A stretch of DNA of 37,484 nucleotides from a virus. Where the stretch lies: positions 1-37,484 of the IMG/VR virus record IMGVR_UViG_3300044621_000754. One strand, written 5' to 3'. The notes beneath the pieces were generated by a model. The model saw only the letters and a program-made list of their open reading frames with translations. It searched no databases and had not been told where the DNA came from. The stretch's first letter is position 1, and every line of letters begins with the position of its first letter. Shown here piece by piece: positions 15,976 through 24,030 of the stretch. The position numbers were made by a program, and so were the translations under genes.

Positions 15976-18269
15976 GTCAAATTCTAGTGACAAAGCGCAC
16001 TGGCGAAAAAGAACCAATGGACTTGGATAAGTTTCATAAGGTTGTTTCGTTCGCGTGCGGCGATTTGTCAGGTGTATCAGCGTCAGAAGTAGAAATCAAA
16101 TCACACATTCAGTTCTATAATGGTATCACTACCTCTGAGATTCAGGAGTGCATCATCAAGGCTGCGAGCGAGTTGATTAGCGAAGATACTCCCAACTATC
16201 AGTTTGTTGCTGGACGTTTGATTAACTATCATCTACGCAAGCAGGTGTTCGGTAAGTTTGAGCCAGACAACCTGTACGACCATTACGAAAAGATTCAAGC
16301 ACTAGGTTATTATGACGCAGAACTTTCTACTGCTTATACACTAGAGGATTGGGATGCGCTAGACAAGTACATCAAGCACGAGCGCGATTTATCACTCACC
16401 TATGCTGCGATGGAGCAGTTCCGTGGTAAGTATCTAGTCAAGAACCGTGTCACAGGTCAAATCTTTGAGACACCGCAGATCGCATACATGCTAATCGCGA
16501 TGACTCTGTTTCAATCATACCCGAAAGAAACAAGGTTGAAGTTTGTCAGAGATTACTATGACATGATTAGCCAGCACTATGTGTCGCTTCCTACTCCAAT
16601 CATGGCAGGTGTGCGTACACCGCAACGTCAGTTCTCTAGCTGTGTGCTAATCGAAACTGATGACTCGCTTGATTCTATCAACGCAACCAGTTCTGCTATC
16701 GTGAAATACGTCAGTCAGAAAGCTGGCATCGGTGTTGGTCTTGGTTCTATCCGCGCTATCGGTTCACCTATTCGTGGCGGAGATGCCGTACATACTGGCG
16801 TTGTTCCTTTCGCACGTCTGTTTCAGTCAGCAGTCAAGTCATGCAGCCAAGGTGGTGTGCGTGGTGGTGCTGCGACCGTGTACTATCCTGTGTGGCACCT
16901 AGAAGTCGAAGACCTGCTTGTACTCAAAAACAACAAGGGAACTGAGATGAATCGTCTGCGCCAGATGGACTATGGCGTGCAGTTTAACAAGCTGATGTAC
17001 GAGCGTCTAGTGACTGGCGGAAACATCACGCTGTTCTCGCCGAAGGATGTTCCTGGATTATACGAAGCCTTTTTCAACGACCAAGACAAGTTCCGTGAGT
17101 TGTACGAGAAAGCTGAGCGCACTCGCTCCATCCGTAAGAAATCTATTCCTGCAGTCGAGCTGTTCTCTATGTTTATGCAGGAACGCAAGGACACAGGTCG
17201 CATCTATCTAATGAACGTCGACCATGCTAACGACCATGGCTCGTTCCTAGCAGACAAAGCACCTGTGCGTCAATCAAACCTATGCGCTGAGATTACTCTA
17301 CCGACTAAGCCACTCAACGATATCAACGACCCAAATGGCGAGATCGCGCTATGTACGCTGTCAGCTATCAACTGGGGCTTGATTGACGACCCATCTGACT
17401 TTGAGAAACCATGTGAGATGGCAGTTCGTGCGCTTGATGCGTTGCTTGACTACCAGAGTTATCCTGTTCTAGCAGCAGAGATAGCGAACAAGGCTCGCCG
17501 ACCGCTTGGTATTGGTATCATCAACTTTGCTTACTGGCTTGCTAAGAACGATCTGAAGTATCAGGACATCGATGAAGCTGGTCTGATGAAAATTGATAGC
17601 ATGGCTGAAGCGTGGTCGTACTATCTAATCAAAGCATCCGTCAAGTTGGCAAAAGAAAAAGGTGCGTGTGAGTGGAGCGACCAGACTAAGTACGGACAAG
17701 GTATCCTTCCTATTGATACCTACAAGAAAGATGTTGATGCGCTGATGGGTATGAGCGGAGCAAGCGAACCAACCGCACACTGGACTCAGCTACGCAAAGA
17801 TCTAAAAGAATATGGTATTCGTAACAGCACACTCATGGCTCTGATGCCAGCTGAAACTTCCGCGCAGATATCCAACAGCACCAACGGCATCGAGCCACCT
17901 CGTGCGTTGGTATCTATCAAGCAATCGAAGGATGGTGTGTTGGCTCAGGTTGTTCCTGAGATCCGTCGTCTCAAGAATAAATATGACCTGCTCTGGGATC
18001 AGAAGTCACCGCTTGGATATCTAAAGATTATGGCTGTGCTACAGAAGTATGTCGACCAGAGTATCAGCGTCAACACCAGCTATAATCCTAAGTTCTATCC
18101 CGAAGAACAAATCCCGATGAGCGAATTGTTACAGCATCTGTTGCTGTGCTACAAGTGGGGCATCAAGACACTTTACTACTTCAACACTGCTGACGGTGCT
18201 GGTGAAGTAGACGTAGAGTTGAAACCAGTCGAAGCTGATGAAGCTGATTGTGATAGTTGCAAGATTTAA
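15972..18269 (+). CDS. nrdA: Ribonucleoside-diphosphate reductase alpha subunit, class Ia
   Basis: This 765-aa protein starts from the ATG at 15972, preceded by GAGAAAGG; an upstream in-frame ATG at 15960 would add four residues but has a poorer context. It begins with an ATP-cone (VTKRTGEKEPMDLDKFHKVV). Catalytic features are all present: FSSCVLIE (first active-site Cys), NLCAEIT (Asn-Leu-Cys-Ala-Glu), LCTLSAINW (partner Cys), and a C-terminal CDSCKI that relays reductant. NrdA reduces NDPs to dNDPs with NrdB, supplying DNA precursors for phage replication. It overlaps the primase gene and is followed 9 nt later by nrdB. Confidence 0.95.
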   Translation: MSQILVTKRTGEKEPMDLDKFHKVVSFACGDLSGVSASEVEIKSHIQFYNGITTSEIQECIIKAASELISEDTPNYQFVAGRLINYHLRKQVFGKFEPDNLYDHYEKIQALGYYDAELSTAYTLEDWDALDKYIKHERDLSLTYAAMEQFRGKYLVKNRVTGQIFETPQIAYMLIAMTLFQSYPKETRLKFVRDYYDMISQHYVSLPTPIMAGVRTPQRQFSSCVLIETDDSLDSINATSSAIVKYVSQKAGIGVGLGSIRAIGSPIRGGDAVHTGVVPFARLFQSAVKSCSQGGVRGGAATVYYPVWHLEVEDLLVLKNNKGTEMNRLRQMDYGVQFNKLMYERLVTGGNITLFSPKDVPGLYEAFFNDQDKFRELYEKAERTRSIRKKSIPAVELFSMFMQERKDTGRIYLMNVDHANDHGSFLADKAPVRQSNLCAEITLPTKPLNDINDPNGEIALCTLSAINWGLIDDPSDFEKPCEMAVRALDALLDYQSYPVLAAEIANKARRPLGIGIINFAYWLAKNDLKYQDIDEAGLMKIDSMAEAWSYYLIKASVKLAKEKGACEWSDQTKYGQGILPIDTYKKDVDALMGMSGASEPTAHWTQLRKDLKEYGIRNSTLMALMPAETSAQISNSTNGIEPPRALVSIKQSKDGVLAQVVPEIRRLKNKYDLLWDQKSPLGYLKIMAVLQKYVDQSISVNTSYNPKFYPEEQIPMSELLQHLLLCYKWGIKTLYYFNTADGAGEVDVELKPVEADEADCDSCKI

Positions 18270-18278
18270 GGAAAACAA

Positions 18279-19370
18279 ATGAAACTGAGATTCAAAACCT
18301 ACAACCACGAAAACGTAAAGCCAGACCAAGAGAAGACGATGTTCTTCGATGAGTCAGTTGCTATTGCTCGTTATGACGTACAGAAGTATCCGTTCTTTGA
18401 AAAGATGACGGATCGCCACCTCGGCTTCTTCTGGCGTCCTGATGAAATCGACGTCACGCGCGATGCTAAGGACTTCAAGGAACTGACACCGCACGAACAG
18501 CACATCTTTACCAGCAACCTGAAACGTCAGATCGTGCTTGACTCCGTGCAAGGTCGCAGTCCAGTCACTGCATTCCTTCCTATTGTTTCGCTTCCTGAAG
18601 TTGAGACATGGATTCAGACGTGGGCTTTCTTTGAGACTATTCACTCACGAAGCTACACGCACATCATCCGCAACGTCTATGCTAATCCAAGCGAAGTGTT
18701 CGATGGCATCAACTCTATTGCTGAGATCGTCGACTGCGCCAAGGATATCAGTAGATACTACGATGAGTTGGTTCTATGGAACAACCACGGTGAGTACGGA
18801 AGCTACAAACACAAGAAAGCACTATGGCTCGCATTGAATGCTGTCAACGTGCTAGAGGGTATTCGCTTCTATGTGTCGTTCGCTTGTTCGTGGGCTTTCG
18901 CCGAACAGAAGAAATCTATGGAAGGCAATGCTAAGATTATCAAGCTGATTGCGCGCGACGAGAACCTACACCTCGCTTCTACTCAACACATGCTAAAGAC
19001 GCTACCAAAGGATGACCCAGACTTTGCTAAGATCGCAATCGAAACCGAGCAAGACTGCATCGCTATCTTTGACTCAGCGGTAGAGCAGGAGAAGTCGTGG
19101 GCGAAGTATTTGTTCAAGGATGGCTCTATGGTTGGTCTGAACGAACAGATGCTGTGTGAATACGTTGAGTGGCTGGCTGCGAAGCGCATGCGCTCAATTG
19201 GTCTACCGACTAAATATAAGAGCGGTACGAATCCTCTACCATGGACTCAGCGTTGGATTGCTGGTTCTGAGGTTCAGGTTGCACCACAGGAAACAGAGAT
19301 TAGTTCGTACATTGTCGGTGGTGTCAAGAAAGATGCTACTTCCGAAACATTCCAAGGATTCAGCTTATGA
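18279..19370 (+). CDS. nrdB: Ribonucleoside-diphosphate reductase beta subunit, class Ia
   Basis: This 363-aa protein carries the diiron and radical residues of NrdB: Asp in IVLDSVQG, Glu and His in FFETIHSRSYTHI (with the radical Tyr four residues after the His), Glu in LEGIRFYV, and the ExxH of ARDENLHLAS. It generates the tyrosyl radical used by NrdA. The ribosome site is AAGGAAAAC, 9 nt after the nrdA stop. The 3' end overlaps the next ATG by 4 nt, so the following internal-protein-like gene is translationally coupled. Confidence 0.95.
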   Translation: MKLRFKTYNHENVKPDQEKTMFFDESVAIARYDVQKYPFFEKMTDRHLGFFWRPDEIDVTRDAKDFKELTPHEQHIFTSNLKRQIVLDSVQGRSPVTAFLPIVSLPEVETWIQTWAFFETIHSRSYTHIIRNVYANPSEVFDGINSIAEIVDCAKDISRYYDELVLWNNHGEYGSYKHKKALWLALNAVNVLEGIRFYVSFACSWAFAEQKKSMEGNAKIIKLIARDENLHLASTQHMLKTLPKDDPDFAKIAIETEQDCIAIFDSAVEQEKSWAKYLFKDGSMVGLNEQMLCEYVEWLAAKRMRSIGLPTKYKSGTNPLPWTQRWIAGSEVQVAPQETEISSYIVGGVKKDATSETFQGFSL

Positions 19371-19648
19371 AAACCTACAAACAATTTATGGAACAGTATT
19401 CTGGCAGAACAATTGGTTCGAAAACCAATAGCACTGCTGGTGCAGCAATGGCAAAACGCGCATCAAATGCACGTGCCGCAGAAAAAGTAGATAAGAAAAG
19501 CGAAAAGATTATTGCTGCTACAAACAGAGAAGCAAAACCAGTCAAGCCACTTGGTGAAGACGACCGCATGCTAGATCCTACTAACGTCGAAGAACCAAAG
19601 AAAAAGAAACCTGAGCCACCAGAAACTCAGCTACCATACGGAATGTAA
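19367..19648 (+). CDS. Internal-protein-like small basic protein with capsid-targeting start
   Basis: This 93-aa protein begins MKTYKQFMEQYSG, almost the T4 capsid-targeting peptide (MKTYQEFIAE) that directs internal proteins IPI-III and Alt into the prohead; cleavage would fall after FME. The rest is a Lys/Ala-rich segment followed by a Pro/Lys-rich tail ending LPYGM. No enzyme motif. It lies in the nucleotide-metabolism operon rather than with head genes. A packaged internal protein that is injected with DNA is a reasonable inference. Confidence 0.7.
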   Translation: MKTYKQFMEQYSGRTIGSKTNSTAGAAMAKRASNARAAEKVDKKSEKIIAATNREAKPVKPLGEDDRMLDPTNVEEPKKKKPEPPETQLPYGM

Positions 19649-20239
19649 ATGAAAACCATCGGTCTCGATTATTCGATGACCAGTCCTTCAATATGTGTTC
19701 ATTATGGCGAAGAATGGTCTATTCGAAACTGCCAGTTCTATTTTCTCACAGATAGACCTAAACTGGAAGGCAAAACAAATCAATTCAACGGAACGCTACA
19801 CCCTATTCACTCATGTGAAGAACAGCGATACGACAACATCTCAAACTGGGCGATGAGTATCATACAACCAGTTGATGCGAATAGAATTGTGTTAGAGGGT
19901 TATTCGTTCGGTTCTACTGGTCGAGTATTTCATATCGCTGAGAACATTGGATTGTTGAAGCACAAGATGTGGGAAGCAAAGTTCAAGTTTGATGTAATTG
20001 CTCCCACTGCTATTAAGAAGTTCGCAACTGGTAAAGGTAATGCGAACAAAGAAAAAATGCAAGAATCATTTATTGCAGAAACCAACATTGATGTTAAGCT
20101 GGTATTAAGCCAGTCTGAGAAACAATGGTCGCCGAGCGGTGACATTATAGATTCATACTATATGTGCAAATATGCGCACCACCTAGCAACGACAGGAGAA
20201 CAACCTGATGATAGATTTACCACCGACAATACCAAGTGA
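19649..20239 (+). CDS. RuvC-like Holliday-junction/RNase H-fold nuclease
   Basis: This 196-aa protein shows the RuvC-type acidic pattern: GLDYSMTSPS (first catalytic Asp, residue ~6), VLEGYSFG (Glu, ~74-81), and a C-terminal GDIIDSYYMCKYA (Asp pair, ~165-177), with a basic segment AIKKFATGKGNANKEKM between. In T4-like phages lacking gp49 such proteins are thought to resolve recombination intermediates before packaging. It starts directly after the TAA of the previous gene, and its 3' end overlaps the next gene by 32 nt. Confidence 0.83.
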   Translation: MKTIGLDYSMTSPSICVHYGEEWSIRNCQFYFLTDRPKLEGKTNQFNGTLHPIHSCEEQRYDNISNWAMSIIQPVDANRIVLEGYSFGSTGRVFHIAENIGLLKHKMWEAKFKFDVIAPTAIKKFATGKGNANKEKMQESFIAETNIDVKLVLSQSEKQWSPSGDIIDSYYMCKYAHHLATTGEQPDDRFTTDNTK

Positions 20240-20711
20240 CTTCCCACAGAACTCTGTTGTAATTGTGATGGATGCTAGTCAGCACATTAACGAAGATCGT
20301 CTGTATATTTACAAAGTCAACGATAAGCAAGAAGCTGTTCTTGTCAAAAGAACTAAGACCGCTCATGGTATTGGCTCAGACCGCAATCGTGATGGCTACA
20401 TTGATAGATTCAGCAACAAATACAACACCTATGCCAACAGCGAGGGTGTTTATAAAATAGCTGAGAGATATCGTGGCTCTTGGAGTCCAGCCTACAGACT
20501 TGATGGACTTGACAAAACTAACAGCAATGCGCGTGGTCGTGCGATTGTGCTACACGAAGCTGACTATGTCACCAAGTATCGCGCAGGATATTCGCAGGGC
20601 TGTATCGTTGTCTATCGTGGGTTTGTTAAAGGTACACTCGTTCCGCTTATCTCTACCGCCAGTTCAGCGTGGCTGATAGTTAAGAATGGCACGCTTCCTG
20701 TAAAGCATTGA
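20208..20711 (+). CDS. Murein L,D-transpeptidase catalytic-domain protein
   Basis: This 167-aa protein has AGGAG 8 nt before its ATG inside the preceding gene. The order of motifs fits the murein L,D-transpeptidase catalytic-domain family: RTKTAHGIGSDRNRDGYIDRFSN, then YRLDGLDKTNSNARGRAIVLHEADYV, then SQGCIVVY with the presumed catalytic Cys near residue 138 and the His in VLHEA. These enzymes act on meso-diaminopimelate bonds of peptidoglycan. No signal peptide or membrane segment is visible, so it would need a holin or cell damage to reach the wall. It may serve as a lysis or wall-modifying enzyme; no other endolysin is seen in the window. Confidence 0.82.
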   Translation: MIDLPPTIPSDFPQNSVVIVMDASQHINEDRLYIYKVNDKQEAVLVKRTKTAHGIGSDRNRDGYIDRFSNKYNTYANSEGVYKIAERYRGSWSPAYRLDGLDKTNSNARGRAIVLHEADYVTKYRAGYSQGCIVVYRGFVKGTLVPLISTASSAWLIVKNGTLPVKH

Positions 20712-20784
20712 TTTCATTAGAGTTATAAGTCATTGATTTGTAAGGGTTTAATTCCTTTACTTTTGGCTCCAACTAGGGTATAAT
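20702..20784 (+). promoter_or_regulatory. Promoter TTTACT-17-TATAAT with two upstream AAGTCATTGATTT boxes
   Basis: Box 1 (AAAGCATTGATTT) at 20702-20714 overlaps the end of the L,D-transpeptidase gene; box 2 (AAGTCATTGATTT) at 20727-20739, exactly 25 bp later. The -35 TTTACT is at 20756-20761 and the -10 TATAAT at 20779-20784 (17-bp spacer). It drives the small-gene cluster starting at 20809. See the other box arrays at 24031, 25324, 26160, 27003, 27999, 28484 and 32566. Confidence 0.82.
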
Positions 20785-20808
20785 ATTCTTATCTGATAGG
20801 AGTATATT

Positions 20809-21162
20809 ATGTTGGTCTATTGTAAATCGTCGTTCAAGCCCAAGAAGAAAAAGCGCACACCTGTTGCCAAAGCCAAGAAGTTCGTTCCGTCGTTCAAACC
20901 TATGCGCGAGATCGACTTCACTGCTGGTAAATATCGCGCGACCGACACAGCGCACATCCCCTCTAAAATTGAATCGTTCCTCGCCGAGCACGCACCAACG
21001 CACGTCATTCCCACTAAATATGATGGTGAGTTGGCTATTCGTGAAGCAGTCGCGCAGGAAGAAATCGCACGCAAAGCTAAGTGTGTCGCTCCTGCTTTCA
21101 ACAAAGGAAATTACACCTATATCGCTTCCGAAGAACAAGCCAAGTGGGTGGGTAGAAAATAA
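20809..21162 (+). CDS. Small basic phage protein of unknown function
   Basis: This 117-aa protein has a strongly basic N-terminus (FKPKKKKRTPVAKAKK) and a mixed C-terminal half. No known domain. It is first in its transcription unit, behind a strong promoter and a TAGGAG ribosome site. A nucleic-acid-binding early protein is possible from charge alone. Confidence 0.7.
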   Translation: MLVYCKSSFKPKKKKRTPVAKAKKFVPSFKPMREIDFTAGKYRATDTAHIPSKIESFLAEHAPTHVIPTKYDGELAIREAVAQEEIARKAKCVAPAFNKGNYTYIASEEQAKWVGRK

Positions 21163-21174
21163 AGGGGAACTCTA

Positions 21175-21531
21175 ATGGGTTTGGCCAAAGTATTATTTGC
21201 GTCAACCTTATTATGTTTGAGTGGATGTGTATTCGATTATGAAGTTCGAAGAGTAGATGTTAGAACCTACGACGAGGTCCGTGAAGTAAATTGTGTCAGA
21301 TCCGTCGCATGCTATACCTGTGACAATGATAATTGTAGCAAGTTGTTTGACAGCCAATACAAATGTCCTGCCACCAATACCACTACTGTAAAAATTGTAG
21401 AATATGTTTCAGTAAGAAAGTCGGGTGCTGAAAGATTAATGAAAGACGAACAATACACTGGTGTTCCTTACGAACAGCTGTGTAGGGATTGGATTCTTCC
21501 GACTATCGTTGAACCTATTAAAGTGAGATAA
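21175..21531 (+). CDS. Cys-rich lipoprotein
   Basis: This 118-aa protein has a lipoprotein signal (MGLAKVLFASTLLCLSGC, lipobox LSGC, lipidated Cys at residue 18). The mature part has seven further Cys, including CYTCDNDNC, suggesting periplasmic disulfides. AAAGGGG precedes the ATG. Phage lipoproteins of this type can block superinfection at the envelope (as T5 Llp does), but nothing specific links this protein to that role. Confidence 0.72.
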   Translation: MGLAKVLFASTLLCLSGCVFDYEVRRVDVRTYDEVREVNCVRSVACYTCDNDNCSKLFDSQYKCPATNTTTVKIVEYVSVRKSGAERLMKDEQYTGVPYEQLCRDWILPTIVEPIKVR

Positions 21532-21533
21532 AA

Positions 21534-21755
21534 ATGTTTTGGGATTTTGCAATGATGACTTTTGGCATTGGGGTTGCTATCGTAGTAATCGCGTTTGCTG
21601 TTGGACTAGGAATTTGGGGTTATTTTAAGTTGGCATACTTGTTGCATAGAAAGGCGAAGCGAGCCATGCTTCCGCACGACATCTATGTCAACTATGACTA
21701 CACCCCGAAAAAGAACAGGAAAAAATACCGCAAACCTAACGGAGATTCGAAATGA
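21534..21755 (+). CDS. Small single-helix membrane protein
   Basis: This 73-aa protein has one long N-terminal hydrophobic segment (residues ~5-35, FGIGVAIVVIAFAVGLGIWGYFKLAYLL) followed by a basic cytoplasmic tail. It starts 2 nt after the lipoprotein stop and overlaps the next ATG by 4 nt. No family recognised. Confidence 0.62.
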   Translation: MFWDFAMMTFGIGVAIVVIAFAVGLGIWGYFKLAYLLHRKAKRAMLPHDIYVNYDYTPKKNRKKYRKPNGDSK

Positions 21756-21907
21756 ATGCATTAAAATATATGTGGCACAAGTTTGACACCAACATGACAT
21801 CTGCTTACTATGCTCTTGGCTTGACTCTGGCTAAAATTCCTGAGTCTATTTTCTTCCTCGCTGTCACTGTGTGGGCTGTCGGAATGGTGGTGTTGGTCTT
21901 CATCTAA
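21752..21907 (+). CDS. 51-aa membrane protein
   Basis: The ATG at 21752 overlaps the previous stop (ATGA) and the ORF runs to a TAA whose last A starts the next ATG at 21907. The 51-aa product has a hydrophobic C-terminal helix (IFFLAVTVWAVGMVVLVFI) after an amphipathic start. Overlaps at both ends argue that this short frame is a real gene; function unknown. Confidence 0.6.
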   Translation: MNALKYMWHKFDTNMTSAYYALGLTLAKIPESIFFLAVTVWAVGMVVLVFI

Positions 21908-22425
21908 TGGCATTTAAGCGTAAAACAAAACGTGGTAGTGGTGGTAATCGAACCACCACTACAACGCACAACGACGGAACAGGATTTTCTCGTTCCTATT
22001 CTTCCAGTTCTACTGGCAAGCAAAAAACTGGATCTGGTGCTCGCTACACCACCACAATACACTCGGATGGGCGAACCACCAAAACCATCACTAGACATGG
22101 AGCCAACGGATTCATCAGCAAAAGTTCTAAGACAACTGGTGGATCTAAAAAGCCCAAGAAAATTAAAGCAAAATTATCAACACCCAAGTATAAATCTACA
22201 AAAATTCGGAATGTCTTTTCTAGAAGAAGATCTTCTTCTGGTAGGTCAAGAAGTTCCTCTAGCCGAGGAAGATCTGCTTCTCCGCAAGAGGTGATGGCCA
22301 CGCTATTTCTCATCGGAGGAATCGGTGTCCTCTATCTGATTGTCGCCTACTGGCAATACATTCTGGCTGCGATTGGCGTTGCAATTTTATTTGCAGTAAT
22401 TTACTTTCTAAACAAGCAGAAATAA
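21907..22425 (+). CDS. Ser/Gly/Arg-rich protein with C-terminal membrane helices
   Basis: The ATG at 21907 (MAFKRKTKRGSGG) is preferred to an in-frame upstream start at 21871 because it forms a TAATG overlap with the previous gene. The 172-aa protein has a low-complexity Ser/Thr/Gly/Arg/Lys-rich ~120 residues and two C-terminal hydrophobic helices (FLIGGIGVLYLIVAYW and ILAAIGVAILFAVIYFL). The basic, probably disordered part would lie in the cytoplasm. No family recognised. Confidence 0.65.
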   Translation: MAFKRKTKRGSGGNRTTTTTHNDGTGFSRSYSSSSTGKQKTGSGARYTTTIHSDGRTTKTITRHGANGFISKSSKTTGGSKKPKKIKAKLSTPKYKSTKIRNVFSRRRSSSGRSRSSSSRGRSASPQEVMATLFLIGGIGVLYLIVAYWQYILAAIGVAILFAVIYFLNKQK

Positions 22426-22452
22426 AAATTTTTTTCTGGAACCCACTTTATC

Positions 22453-22617
22453 ATGAACCTCGCTCTCATTTTTTTAATTGTCGCTGCTCTCTTCGGCTAC
22501 ACTGCTGAGAAAAATCTCGACGACAACCCTGACCTCGGCATCCCAGCCACAGCAATTTCTATAATCTGCACCGTGGCTGGGCTCATGATCATCTTCTTAG
22601 AGAGGTGCAGCTGGTGA
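22453..22617 (+). CDS. 54-aa two-helix membrane protein
   Basis: ATG at 22453 and TGA at 22615-22617 give a 54-aa protein with an N-terminal helix (NLALIFLIVAALFGY), a polar loop (EKNLDDNPD) and a second helix (TAISIICTVAGLMIIFL). The next gene starts within its stop (GTGA). No good ribosome site is seen, but the coding pattern and overlap support it. Confidence 0.55.
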   Translation: MNLALIFLIVAALFGYTAEKNLDDNPDLGIPATAISIICTVAGLMIIFLERCSW

Positions 22618-22925
22618 AACCAATCCTAGTCCTAGCAAGTTCCCCTAATTCTGGCTTCGCATGGATCGCCAAGCACGGAGATTCCTTTCGCGACAAGCAC
22701 CATCATAGCTGGCATACCGCATCTAACACAGCTGAGCTGGAGCATGTTCTGACAACAGAGTTCGTCGACAAGCAGATGGATGATATTGACGTCGAGGGAT
22801 ATATTCTCCCTGACTTTCAGAATAATCCCCAGAAAGCACTCATGATAGAGCTGATTATAAACCATAAACGAAGAATCAGCAACGCATCCGCCGAGAAATT
22901 TGTAGCAACACTGTTACAGTCATGA
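22614..22925 (+). CDS. Small hypothetical protein (GTG start)
   Basis: The GTG at 22614 has GAGAGG 6 nt upstream and overlaps the preceding TGA; an in-frame GTG at 22605 has no room for a ribosome site. The 103-aa product (MKPILVLASSPNSGFAWIAKHG...) has no recognised domain. It overlaps the next gene by 4 nt. Its C-terminal half shares a layout with that of the following gene (acidic IxDxxGxI stretch, then a helix), hinting at distant duplication, but similarity is weak. Confidence 0.62.
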   Translation: MKPILVLASSPNSGFAWIAKHGDSFRDKHHHSWHTASNTAELEHVLTTEFVDKQMDDIDVEGYILPDFQNNPQKALMIELIINHKRRISNASAEKFVATLLQS

Positions 22926-23215
22926 AAGTAATCATTCACCACCAAGAAAATATTGGTAACACAGTGCATTTCATTGTTAGCAGTCTCAGCAGCATAAAAG
23001 CAATGATAGAAATATTCCCGCACGAAGACATCGAGGGAGAAATCCGTCCATCAGCCAGAAACAACTCAGAACTACAAGATATTCTAAAAGAAATCTATAA
23101 TCATAAGCTGACACTATGGAACAAAACTGGCGATATCCTAAGAAATCCACTGCCACATGAGAAATTCCTTGAAGTCCTAGAGAAAAATGGACTAGGAATA
23201 ACACCCAGTGCATAG
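22922..23215 (+). CDS. Small hypothetical protein
   Basis: This 97-aa protein starts at an ATGA overlap with the previous gene. Segments such as FPHEDIEGEIRPSARNNSELQDILKEIYNHK are reminiscent of VDDIDVEGYILPDF in the preceding gene, suggesting a divergent pair. No known domain. It ends a tightly coupled run of genes that began at 20809. Confidence 0.62.
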   Translation: MKVIIHHQENIGNTVHFIVSSLSSIKAMIEIFPHEDIEGEIRPSARNNSELQDILKEIYNHKLTLWNKTGDILRNPLPHEKFLEVLEKNGLGITPSA

Positions 23216-23398
23216 TGATAGGAATAAAATATCCCTCGTCTTCCTAACACTAAGGATAATGCTATACGTGTATGTGATAGTGTGGATATATTTGAACATT
23301 TTTCGCTGAAAATTGATGCTTAAATAAAAGGGATAAAAATGGGGTATGTGTCTCTCGCGACATATATCGTCTGAATCAATAAAAAGGAGATATAAACT
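23216..23398 (+). other. 183-nt gap, no supported gene
   Basis: A 16-codon frame at about 23262 (MLYVYVIVWIYLNIFR) and an 11-codon frame at about 23339 are present but lack good ribosome sites, so I do not call them. AAAAAGGAGAT at the end is the ribosome site of the next gene. No clear sigma70 promoter or terminator. Confidence 0.4.
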
Positions 23399-23599
23399 AT
23401 GAAGATATTCTATGTGACATTAGGGATTGCATTACTGATTGCACTCCTAGCACTCATCCCATGGATCGGGTTCTGGGCTATCGGCACGCTGTTTGCATTC
23501 CATATTCCCCTGACGTGGAGCACTGGTCTGGCATTCTGGGTGTTGATTGCACTACTAAAGGGTGGCGAAGTCCAACTAAACCGAGGAACACACGTATGA
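23399..23599 (+). CDS. 66-aa membrane protein
   Basis: ATG preceded by AAGGAGA at ideal spacing. Two hydrophobic helices (FYVTLGIALLIALLALIPWIGFWAI and FHIPLTWSTGLAFWVLIALL). No family recognised; resembles the many small membrane peptides of phage early regions. It overlaps the next 24-aa frame (ATGA at 23596). Confidence 0.62.
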   Translation: MKIFYVTLGIALLIALLALIPWIGFWAIGTLFAFHIPLTWSTGLAFWVLIALLKGGEVQLNRGTHV

Positions 23600-23670
23600 T
23601 TCGCCTAGTCATAATGATTGCACTGGTGTGGATCGCTTATAAACTAATAAAAGACGCAAGGAGAAAGTAA
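23596..23670 (+). CDS. 24-aa membrane peptide
   Basis: The frame MIRLVIMIALVWIAYKLIKDARRK starts at an ATGA overlap and ends with a stop just before the next ATG. One hydrophobic helix and a basic tail (positive-inside). Its tight coupling on both sides suggests it is translated; the small size keeps confidence moderate. Confidence 0.5.
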   Translation: MIRLVIMIALVWIAYKLIKDARRK

Positions 23671-23671
23671 A

Positions 23672-23923
23672 ATGGGACAATGGTTAATTGATATTGGGGC
23701 TGATAAAGCTCTGGGAGTGCTTATTATAGTGTTATCTTTCTATTTTGGGCTCAAGATGTTCTTTATGTCTAGGGGACCAGTAGAGGGTGTCGGTGTTGGG
23801 AAGCGTGCACGTGATGAAGATGGTCGGTTTGTCGCTGATGATCCGTCGACTGAAGCCAATGAAGCCTATGTTGGTGGGAAATCGAGGACTAAGTCCTTGA
23901 AAACTAAGAAGAAAGTCGACTAA
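23672..23923 (+). CDS. Small single-helix membrane protein
   Basis: This 83-aa protein has GGAGAAAG before its ATG. One helix (residues ~12-28, LGVLIIVLSFYFGLKMFF) is followed by a charged tail. No known domain. A GGCTTTGCAAAGCC palindrome lies 23 nt after its stop and may form an RNA hairpin, but no T tract follows. Confidence 0.6.
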   Translation: MGQWLIDIGADKALGVLIIVLSFYFGLKMFFMSRGPVEGVGVGKRARDEDGRFVADDPSTEANEAYVGGKSRTKSLKTKKKVD

Positions 23924-24030
23924 ATCCGTTTTTGGGTCGCTGCAAGGGCTTTGCAAAGCCTTCCTGTGAAGCGATTTTGCGAAAAAGTCCGTCCACGGAG
24001 GGTACTAGCTCTCTGGGAGCTTAAAATGAC

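Noticed and set aside
23262-23312. 16-aa membrane peptide gene
   Set aside because: No ribosome site and no overlap with neighbours; too short to separate from chance.
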